From positions 1 through 10,413 of the forward strand of contig CALEGA010000076.1 in the NCBI GenBank assembly GCA_937876715.1: a DNA stretch of 10,413 bases. The letters run 5' to 3'. This DNA comes from an uncultured Candidatus Saccharibacteria bacterium. Its GTDB lineage: Bacteria > Patescibacteriota > Saccharimonadia > Saccharimonadales > Saccharimonadaceae. The notes beneath the pieces are model-generated. The model worked only from the letters and a program-made list of their open reading frames with translations. It searched no databases and had not been told where the DNA came from. Position numbers and translations under genes: made by a program. The stretch's first letter is position 1. The number at the start of each line of letters is the position of its first letter. Below, in pieces: positions 1 to 5,805 of the stretch.

Positions 1-546
1 GCCAGTGGAGATGGTACCGGTCGGGACGACGGCATCTTTCTTGACGCTTGCCTCGACAACCTCGGATTCGATGCCGGCGCCGGAGACCGCCTTAAATTCA
101 AAGGTCTCTAGGTCAACGTCAGAGGCGACGAGAAGCGAGCTGGTGTAGGGGAGCCAGTTTTCCGTATCTTTCTCGCGGTAATAGAGGGCGACAGGGCTGA
201 TATTGGCGGCGGTGTTATGAGCGCTGAGCGTGACGGGTTGGTTAGTCCAAGTGCTGAGTTGATAACCGTGGGAGTTGACTTCGACGGCGGGTTTAACGGG
301 GTCGATGTTATGATAGACGACGGTTTGTTCTTTAGTGTTGCCAAATTCGTTAGTGGTGCGGAAGATGTAGGCGCCGTTTTGCTCGACATTGTAAGTGCCG
401 GACTCAAGGTTGGTGATTAAAGTCCAGTTTTCGCCACCGTCGCGAGAAACTTCGATTTTGGCGACACCATATTCATCGGAGGCGGAGACGCCGGCGACAT
501 CCATCGTGAGCCATTTCGAGGTTTCGCTAGTGACAGTCAAAGTCGG
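1..546 (-). repeat. Ig-like domain pair, copy B
   Basis: Second copy of the pair described at 1942-2490, covering residues 1027-1208 and reaching its P-T-G-T-I-S end at the window edge. It lies on the far side of the helical repeat block, so the helical stalk is sandwiched between two copies of the same module. More copies could follow outside the window. Confidence 0.78.
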
Positions 547-3500
547 GAAAGTAGTGCGGACAATTTCGTCCCAAATCTGTTCTTCGATGTCGTCGAGAGC
601 GTGGATGATTTGGTCGAGTTTTTCTTCGAGCGCTTCCCTTTCTTCGTTGGTGTAGTTGTTGCTGTAATTTTCGAGCGCGTGCTCGATGTCTTCTTTTGCT
701 TCCTCAAGATCAGTTTTGTCGTCGATGGTGTAGCCGGTCGGAATAATGTTGTCAACATCGTGGATGTCGTCGGTGTTTTCCGCGGTGACGGCGGCAGCGA
801 TTTGGTCGAGGAGTTCGTTAATTTGAGTGAGCTCCGCTTCGACTTGTTCGCGTTCCGCTTCGGTGAGGTTGGTGCCACCGAGGAGCGATTCGGCTTCTTG
901 TTTCAAGTCTTCGAGTTCGTCTTTGTCGCTGGTTTTGATGATGTCGGTATTGGTTTGATTGACGATGGCGAGGTTTTCGAGTTCTTCGCTCACTTCGTCG
1001 AGACGGCGGAGTTTGTCTTCAAGCTCACGCTTTTCGATAAGGAGGTCGTTGAGCTCTTCAACCGTCAGGTGAGTGCTGTCTTCCTCGAGCGTGGCGTTGA
1101 TGTCGGCGAGGATTTGCTCGATGTTTTCGCGGTCGTCGCTCGTGATATGGTCGATGTCGGGAACGGCGGCACCACGGTCGGCTTCGTCCTTAATTTCTGC
1201 TTCCAAATCTGCGATTTGTTGGAGGAGGTTGTCGTAGTTCGCGATGAGGTCGTCAATAATGGCGAGTTCTGCTTCGGAAGCGTGGTCAGATTCTGCCGCC
1301 TTGATTTCTTCAAGTTTTTCTTTGGCGGTTTCGAGGCGCGAGTCGTCGCTGGTTTTGAAATTGTCATTGTTAAGGTCGAGCGTGTAGTCGCTAAGCGAGC
1401 CGGTGTGAATGGTCAGGTTAGTGACGTTGCCAGCTTTGTCTTTTGCTTCGATGACATAGGTTTGGTTGGCAGCGAGAGAGATGATGTTGTTGCTGACGTT
1501 GATGGAGTTGCCATTGACGGTAATGGTGTCGAGAGCGCGGTTGTCGGTGACGATGAGTTTGCTGGCGAGGTAGTAGGTTTTGCCGTCTTCGAGTGGATAG
1601 GTGTGGTCGGCGTCAACATAGCCCTCAATGAGCGCTTCGGTAGTGTCGAGAACAATGCCGTCGGTGTTAACGACGCTGACGTTGCCGGCGTTGTCGGTGA
1701 GCTTGAAGTAGAGGACGTAGTCGCCCTCGGGGTTGATGGCAACGGCGGAGTTATAAGTTTGCCAGCCGTTAGCGGCGAGCGCAGCTTCCTTAGATTCGAA
1801 GGCGGTGTTCGAGATGAGATATTCGACGCTAGCGACGCCAGAGAGGTCGTCGGTGGCGGCGATTTCGAAATTCTTGGTTTGGTTAAAGAAGAGACCAAAG
1901 GTGATAGTATTCAAGAATTGGTTCCAGCCGTTGTCGGAGCTGGAGATTTCGCCGGTCGGAGCGGTGATGTCGCGGAGGACGGTCGCTTCGACGACGTCGG
2001 ATTCGACGCCGGCTTGGCTCACTGCCTTAAAGTAATAAGTTTTGCCATCTAGCGGAGTTTCTTCGGCAACCACGACGCCACCGTTGTACGGAAGCCAGTT
2101 GGTGCCGTCTTCGGAGTAGAAGTAGCTAGTAGTGCCGACGTTGATGGTGAGGCTTTCGACAGTAAGGGTAACAGGGTCGTTCGTCCAGGTGCCTTCGGCG
2201 TAGCCGTTGGTGTTGACGCGAATGACAGGCTTAGCGGTGTCGAGATTAGAGTAAGTGATGCAGGTTTTTTCGCTGGCGTTGTCGAAATTATCGATGGCGC
2301 GGTAGCAGTAGGTGCCGTTTTCGGTGATTTCGCGTTCGGCGCGGTCGCCGTCGATGAGCTTAATCCAGGTTTCGCCACCGTCGAGGCTTTCGTCGATTTC
2401 CTTTACGCCGGAGGCGTCAACGCCAATGATGACGGCGTCGTCCTTGATTTGGATTAGCCCTGGGTTAGCGATGACGGAGATGGTAGGTGGGATAGTTTCT
2501 GGGTCTGTTGTAAAGCTTACAACATTCGAGCTAATACTTTGACCCTCGGAGTTCTCGGCGCGGACACGAGTATAATAGGTGGTGCCGCCGGAGAGACCGG
2601 TAGCGGTGAGGGAGGTGTCGTTAACGGTGAGGTTGTTATAGTTTGGCAAGATGTTTTTGAAGTCTGGGTCGAGCGCGATGTCGAGACGATAGCTGGTGGC
2701 GCGAGGAACGGATTCCCAGTGAATGTCAGCGGTAGTTTCGGAGACGGCGTCAACGTAGATGACTTCGACGGGATTTGGTGCGGAGACGTTGACCATACCG
2801 GTAACGGCGTAGATACCGCAGTAGATGCCCTCGGTCGAGGATTTGCCGTTGAGACCGGTCAAGACGAGGTCAACGGAAGAGACAAGCTTTTTGGGGTTGA
2901 CGTTAATGGTGGCAGATTGGAGGTAGGGTGCACCGGAAGTGGAGCCTTCGTAGTTATAGGTCGTGGTGGTCTTTTTGTTGGAGCCGTAACCAGTAGTTGT
3001 GGTAGTGCCGTGGATGACGCGGCGAGCGAGGTTGCTCCATTTATAGACGCCAGAGACGGCGGTGGAGTCGTACCAATCGTAGAGGCGATAGTTGGTTTCG
3101 TCGGAAGTGCCGTCAGTATAGTGAACGCGGACGGCGAAGTTAGCGTAGTTCCCCTCCCCTGGACCGCCGGCGGTGCCGAGGACGTAGAGTTTTTCGTAGG
3201 CGCCGATGGTATCGAGAGTGATGGTAGCGGATTCGTGACCTTGATAGAGGCGGATGGTGTCGTTGCCGGTGTAGTCGGAGGCGCCGGTCCAGCCGAGCTG
3301 GTAAGGCACGCCGTTAATGGAGAGAGAGCCAGAGGGGTCGAGACCGCCGGAAGACTTATTGGTGGAGGAGTAAAATGCTGCCCATTCGTCGAGACCGCCC
3401 GCAGAGACGATAGTCTCGAAAGTTTCGCCGCCACCCCAAATGGAGTTGCCGTTCAGAGAACTGCCGGCGATTTTAAGGGATTCGTAATAACTGTACGAAG

Positions 3501-3624
3501 CGACCGAGGGCGACTTTTTGAAAACAAAAAGCGAGCCAACAACCAGCCCTAAACAAAGAATTGATAAAAGAAAAGTTTTTAGTTTTGGTTTTAGGACACG
3601 ACGTGTCCTGAGTGTGTCTTCCAT
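1..3624 (-). CDS. Giant modular surface protein, N-terminal part (3' end outside window)
   Basis: An open frame of 1208 codons runs off the left edge; no stop is seen. The ATG at 3624 has GGAGG 4 nt upstream and a good promoter. In order: a basic N-terminus and hydrophobic segment (residues about 17-36, membrane anchor or uncleaved signal); an unrecognised beta-rich region (37-280) with Gly/Thr/Tyr-rich stretches, possibly a jelly-roll sugar-binding fold; a fibronectin type III-like domain (about 282-375, with an IHWESV strand and a TTYYTRVRAEN strand); a pair of Ig-like domains (379-561); further bacterial Ig-like domains (567-745) with TDNAGNVS and KDKAGNVT motifs; an acidic helical block of four ~70-residue repeats (757-1020); then a second copy of the Ig-like pair (1027-1208). 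Exported adhesin or stalk protein is inferred from architecture, with no ligand suggested. The missing C-terminus hides how it is held to the surface. It follows cpsB co-directionally but has its own promoter. Confidence 0.88.
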   Translation of the reverse strand, partial: MEDTLRTRRVLKPKLKTFLLSILCLGLVVGSLFVFKKSPSVASYSYYESLKIAGSSLNGNSIWGGGETFETIVSAGGLDEWAAFYSSTNKSSGGLDPSGSLSINGVPYQLGWTGASDYTGNDTIRLYQGHESATITLDTIGAYEKLYVLGTAGGPGEGNYANFAVRVHYTDGTSDETNYRLYDWYDSTAVSGVYKWSNLARRVIHGTTTTTGYGSNKKTTTTYNYEGSTSGAPYLQSATINVNPKKLVSSVDLVLTGLNGKSSTEGIYCGIYAVTGMVNVSAPNPVEVIYVDAVSETTADIHWESVPRATSYRLDIALDPDFKNILPNYNNLTVNDTSLTATGLSGGTTYYTRVRAENSEGQSISSNVVSFTTDPETIPPTISVIANPGLIQIKDDAVIIGVDASGVKEIDESLDGGETWIKLIDGDRAEREITENGTYCYRAIDNFDNASEKTCITYSNLDTAKPVIRVNTNGYAEGTWTNDPVTLTVESLTINVGTTSYFYSEDGTNWLPYNGGVVVAEETPLDGKTYYFKAVSQAGVESDVVEATVLRDITAPTGEISSSDNGWNQFLNTITFGLFFNQTKNFEIAATDDLSGVASVEYLISNTAFESKEAALAANGWQTYNSAVAINPEGDYVLYFKLTDNAGNVSVVNTDGIVLDTTEALIEGYVDADHTYPLEDGKTYYLASKLIVTDNRALDTITVNGNSINVSNNIISLAANQTYVIEAKDKAGNVTNLTIHTGSLSDYTLDLNNDNFKTSDDSRLETAKEKLEEIKAAESDHASEAELAIIDDLIANYDNLLQQIADLEAEIKDEADRGAAVPDIDHITSDDRENIEQILADINATLEEDSTHLTVEELNDLLIEKRELEDKLRRLDEVSEELENLAIVNQTNTDIIKTSDKDELEDLKQEAESLLGGTNLTEAEREQVEAELTQINELLDQIAAAVTAENTDDIHDVDNIIPTGYTIDDKTDLEEAKEDIEHALENYSNNYTNEEREALEEKLDQIIHALDDIEEQIWDEIVRTTFPTLTVTSETSKWLTMDVAGVSASDEYGVAKIEVSRDGGENWTLITNLESGTYNVEQNGAYIFRTTNEFGNTKEQTVVYHNIDPVKPAVEVNSHGYQLSTWTNQPVTLSAHNTAANISPVALYYREKDTENWLPYTSSLLVASDVDLETFEFKAVSGAGIESEVVEASVKKDAVVPTGTISTG
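574..1356 (-). repeat. Four ~70-residue helical repeats in the surface protein
   Basis: Residues 757-1017 of the surface protein hold four related units. Each opens with a T-S-D-D-like motif (serines 759, 829 and 899; isoleucine 967 in TIDDK), giving periods of 70, 70 and 68 residues. Each then has a Glu/Lys/Leu-rich helix, a short turn (N-L-T-E-A-E-R in unit 3, Y-T-N-E-E-R-E in unit 4), a second helix, and a linker ending in a D-x-I or T-D-I-I motif. The block is strongly acidic and is probably a coiled-coil or helical-bundle stalk. It resembles FIVAR-type helical repeats in general layout, but I cannot assign a family. Confidence 0.75.
1942..2490 (-). repeat. Ig-like domain pair, copy A
   Basis: Residues about 379-561 of the surface protein form a two-domain unit that recurs at 1027-1208. 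Shared landmarks are S-x-D-G-G-E-x-W, E-N-G-T/A-Y, N-G-Y-x-x-x-T-W-T-N-x-P-V-T-L, N-W-L-P-Y, F-K-A-V-S-x-A-G-x-E-S-x-V-V-E-A, and a closing P-T-G-x-I-S. It is a protein-level duplication that has clearly diverged, not a recent DNA duplication. Confidence 0.8.
3593..3609. repeat. Perfect 17-bp palindrome inside codons 5-11 of the surface gene
   Basis: AGGACACG and CGTGTCCT flank one central base, giving 8-bp arms. In mRNA this would be a 7-bp stem with a 3-nt loop starting 15 nt after the ATG. As DNA it has the size and symmetry of a dimeric regulator site. It encodes the basic residues before the membrane segment, so chance from codon choice is possible. Confidence 0.55.
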
Positions 3625-3628
3625 TATT

Positions 3629-3633
3629 CCTCC
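3629..3633 (-). promoter_or_regulatory. Strong ribosome binding site of the surface gene
   Basis: GGAGG sits 4 nt before the ATG at 3624 and within the predicted 30-nt leader. It fixes the start. None of the other promoter-proximal genes here has a comparable site that would lie inside its predicted transcript. Confidence 0.8.
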
Positions 3634-3644
3634 AAAATAACCTA

Positions 3645-3675
3645 AAGCTCTACAAAATATATTGTACTAGAGCTT
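3645..3675. promoter_or_regulatory. Inverted repeat overlapping the surface gene -10 (candidate operator)
   Basis: The arms aagctcta (3645-3652) and tagagctt (3668-3675) are a perfect 8-bp inverted repeat with a 15-bp centre. The centre, at 3660, lies next to the -10 hexamer (3661-3666), so the dyad spans roughly -22 to +10. A bound regulator would block polymerase. It is not a convincing terminator for cpsB because no T-run follows the second arm in the direction of transcription. Confidence 0.45.
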
Positions 3676-3689
3676 AAAACCGTCGTCAA
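3661..3689 (-). promoter_or_regulatory. Sigma70-type promoter of the surface gene
   Basis: On the minus strand TTGACG (3689-3684), a 17-bp spacer and TACAAT (3666-3661). The predicted start of transcription is near 3654, giving a leader of about 30 nt. It begins just past the cpsB stop at 3693, so the surface gene can be expressed separately from the kinase and phosphatase genes. Confidence 0.75.
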
Positions 3690-3692
3690 GGA

Positions 3693-4400
3693 CTATTTGT
3701 GGATTTTGAGAGGGTTGTCGGTTAGGAGAACGTCGAGTTTTGCTTTGCCGTAGATTTTTTCAAGTTTGGCGAGCGCGAGGTCGATTTCCGCAAAATCGCG
3801 CATATGGTGCGTGTCGGTGCCAAAGCAGAAAATTAAGTCCTGCTTGGTCATTTTTTTGACGGTTTTTTGGGCGTGGCGACCATATTGCCCGATGATGCTG
3901 CCGAGGTTGGCTTGGAAAAGGACGCCGAGACCTTTTAGGCGCTCGAGGATTTTGAAGTCTTTTTGGACGGAGAGATAGCGTTCGGGGTGGGCGAGAATAA
4001 TTTGGTAGCCCTCGGCGACGAGGTCGCGAAAGATGTCCTCGTAGCCGTCAAAAACGCCCGACATCGGTAGCTCGACGAGGAGATATTTGCTGTCGCTTAA
4101 CGGCGAGAGAGTTTTTTCTTTGAGCAGTTGGGAGATTTCTGGCGCGATGTAGATTTCGTTGCCGAGATGGAGCTTAAGATCGAGGTCGGTTTCTTCTTTG
4201 ACCGCCTTTTCGAGTTCGCCGAACAGTTTGAGGTTGTCGGCGCGAGGCGAGTTGTAGATAGTTTCAGGAATGTAATGAGGGGTGAGGAAAAGTTCCGTGA
4301 TGCCGTGAGCGGCGAGCTCTTGCAAAATCTCCACGCTTTCTTCAAAGGTGTCAACACCGTCGTCGATGGCGGGAAGAAGATGAGAGTGGAGATCAATCAT
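3693..4400 (-). CDS. cpsB: CpsB/CapC/YwqE-family PHP-type protein tyrosine phosphatase
   Basis: 235 residues, close to the usual family length of about 240-255. This metal-dependent cytoplasmic phosphatase removes phosphate from the tyrosine tail of the CpsD-type kinase that controls capsule or exopolysaccharide assembly. Visible PHP motifs are DLHSH (3-7), the acidic DDG (13-15), TPHY (40-43), GNE (80-82), AHPER (137-141) and GTDTHH (194-199). Likely metal ligands by family analogy are H5, H7, E82, H138, D196 and H198. The C-terminal TDNPLKI matches the family ending. I chose the ATG at 4400 because the family begins with M-I-D-L-H-S-H; an in-frame ATG at 4454 would add 18 Thr-rich residues inside the upstream gene. 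The start lies 10 nt after the kinase stop with an A-run and no Shine-Dalgarno sequence, so translation probably depends on coupling to the kinase gene. Confidence 0.93.
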   Translation of the reverse strand: MIDLHSHLLPAIDDGVDTFEESVEILQELAAHGITELFLTPHYIPETIYNSPRADNLKLFGELEKAVKEETDLDLKLHLGNEIYIAPEISQLLKEKTLSPLSDSKYLLVELPMSGVFDGYEDIFRDLVAEGYQIILAHPERYLSVQKDFKILERLKGLGVLFQANLGSIIGQYGRHAQKTVKKMTKQDLIFCFGTDTHHMRDFAEIDLALAKLEKIYGKAKLDVLLTDNPLKIHK

Positions 4401-4410
4401 TTTTTTGGCG

Positions 4411-5766
4411 TTATTTTTTGTCGCCGTAGTAATCACCGTAATAGTAGTGACCAATTTTGCGGTCGATGTCGTTCAAGACGATGCCGGCGATTTTAGCATC
4501 GGTTTTAGCGAGCGTGTCTTTGGTGACGGCGAGAGCGGTGCGCGGAGTTTTACCGTCGCGGGCGACGATAATAGTTTCGTCAGTGAGGTTAGACATAATC
4601 ACAGGGTCAGCGACAGCGCCAACAGGAGCGGAGTCGAAGATGACAAGGTCGAAGTCTTTTTTAAGCTTCCGGATGAGATCCTTGTTCTTTTCCGAGGCGA
4701 GAACTTCAGATGGGTTTGGAATCGAAGAGCCGCGAGTGAGGAGGGAGAGGTTTTCGATGTCGGTGTCTTGGATGTAATCGTCGCGCTTGGAGACGTAGTC
4801 AGCGAGGAGGTTGGTGAGACCGATGGAGTTAGATTTTTTGAAGATGATGTGTTGGCGTCCCTTGCGGAGGTCGCAATCAACGAGGAGGACTTTTTGACCA
4901 GCTTGCGCGAAAGCGGTGGCAAGGTTGGCGGCGACGAAGCTTTTACCTTCGCCGGCGACGGAGCTGGTGATGTGGATGGTTTGAATCTTTTTGTCGAGAG
5001 AAGTGAACTGGAGGTTAGTGCGGAGAGAGCGGATGGACTCGGAGACGACGGACTTAGGATATTTTTTAATCAAGATTTCCGATTCGCCATCTTTGAGCTT
5101 GATGTCGCTCTTGATGATTTTACCGACGATAGGGAGACCGACGTTTTCTTCGAGGTTTTCGGAGTATTTAATAGTGTCGTCGAAGTAGTAGATGATAAAA
5201 GCGACGCCGGTGACGAGGAAGAGGGAGGCGAGAATGGCGATGGCGACGTCGCGGAGAGTGGTGTTGTTCGCCACGTTGGACGGGGTTTCGGCAGTTTCAA
5301 GGACGACGACGTTGTCGAGAGTTTTGATTAAGTCAGTTTTGTTGGTGAAGACGTTAGCGACAGAGTTAGCAATAGCCGCGGATTCTTCAGGGTTTTTGGA
5401 AGTGGCGGTGATTTTAAGAATCGTGGTGTCGGTGATGGTCGAGACCTTGATGTCTTTAGCGAGGACGTCAGGCGTGACGCTGAGACCGAGGTCGCTGATT
5501 ACCTGTTCTAAGACAACCTTGCTCTTAGCAATGACGGAGTAAGTGCTGGTGAGCTTTTGGTTGGCGTTGATTTCGTTTAAGGTGGCGGCAGCAGAAGTGG
5601 AGTCGGATTGAATTAAAGCGACTTGTGCTGACGAATTGTAAAGTGGGATTTTGATGCTGGTGTCGTAATAGAGGATGCCAAGGGCGGCAACGATTGGCAA
5701 GGCAATCAAGACCCAAAGGTATTTTTTAAGATAGGACAAGAAGTCCTTTAAATCTAACTCTTCCAT
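4411..5766 (-). CDS. CpsC-CpsD fusion: polysaccharide co-polymerase/BY-kinase (Wzc-like)
   Basis: 451 residues. The N-terminal Wzz-type part has two membrane segments (about 16-34 and 174-194) with about 140 residues outside, as in Gram-positive CpsC. The cytoplasmic BY-kinase part has the oligomerisation motif E-S-I-R-S-L-R-T-N (243-251), Walker A SSVAGEGKS (268-276, lysine 275), Walker A' LLVDCDLRKG (294-303) and Walker B LVIFDSAP (374-381). The tail HYYYGDYYGDKK carries five tyrosines (441-443, 446, 447), the expected autophosphorylation cluster. The family controls chain length and export of capsule or exopolysaccharide. In typical Firmicutes these halves are separate proteins; here they are fused as in proteobacterial Wzc, but with a short outer loop. 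The start is the ATG at 5766 with AAGG 5 nt upstream. The phosphatase gene follows 10 nt after the stop. Its partner polysaccharide genes are not in view. Confidence 0.95.
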   Translation of the reverse strand: MEELDLKDFLSYLKKYLWVLIALPIVAALGILYYDTSIKIPLYNSSAQVALIQSDSTSAAATLNEINANQKLTSTYSVIAKSKVVLEQVISDLGLSVTPDVLAKDIKVSTITDTTILKITATSKNPEESAAIANSVANVFTNKTDLIKTLDNVVVLETAETPSNVANNTTLRDVAIAILASLFLVTGVAFIIYYFDDTIKYSENLEENVGLPIVGKIIKSDIKLKDGESEILIKKYPKSVVSESIRSLRTNLQFTSLDKKIQTIHITSSVAGEGKSFVAANLATAFAQAGQKVLLVDCDLRKGRQHIIFKKSNSIGLTNLLADYVSKRDDYIQDTDIENLSLLTRGSSIPNPSEVLASEKNKDLIRKLKKDFDLVIFDSAPVGAVADPVIMSNLTDETIIVARDGKTPRTALAVTKDTLAKTDAKIAGIVLNDIDRKIGHYYYGDYYGDKK

Positions 5767-5776
5767 AATTACCTTA

Positions 5777-5805
5777 ATTCTATCATAGATTGGCTAATCT
5801 GTCAA
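5777..5805 (-). promoter_or_regulatory. Near-consensus promoter of the BY-kinase/cpsB operon
   Basis: TTGACA (5805-5800, consensus), a 17-bp spacer and TAGAAT (5782-5777) on the minus strand. The -35 lies within the last codons of the LCP gene. The predicted +1 is near 5770, only about 4 nt before the ATG, so a transcript from here would begin downstream of, or within, the AAGG Shine-Dalgarno sequence. Confidence 0.75.

Noticed and set aside
601..2052. Long plus-strand open frame (483 codons) opposite the surface gene, with a second at 2539-3552
   Set aside because: Its translation is Val/Phe/Asp-rich with no domain or ribosome binding site, and it mirrors the minus-strand gene whose codon use avoids the triplets that would make antisense stops. 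The minus-strand reading gives clear Ig-like, fibronectin-like and helical domains.
3645..3692. Rho-independent terminator after cpsB
   Set aside because: The inverted repeat here has a long centre, is AT-rich and lacks a T-run after the second arm. A promoter or operator role fits better.
4396..4425. Possible hairpin (ggcg/cgcc) with an A-run at the kinase-cpsB junction
   Set aside because: Only a 4-bp stem, and the run in the direction of transcription is A, not T, so it is not a terminator. Slippage at the seven A residues is conceivable but unsupported.
4398..4454. Longer version of cpsB starting at the ATG at 4454
   Set aside because: It would add 18 Thr-rich residues before the family's M-I-D-L-H-S-H start and would overlap the kinase's tyrosine tail by over 40 bases. 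No ribosome binding site supports it.
4405..5331. Plus-strand open frame of 308 codons opposite the BY-kinase gene
   Set aside because: Low-complexity Val/Asp/Glu/Phe composition and complete overlap with a gene carrying intact Walker motifs. It is an antisense shadow.
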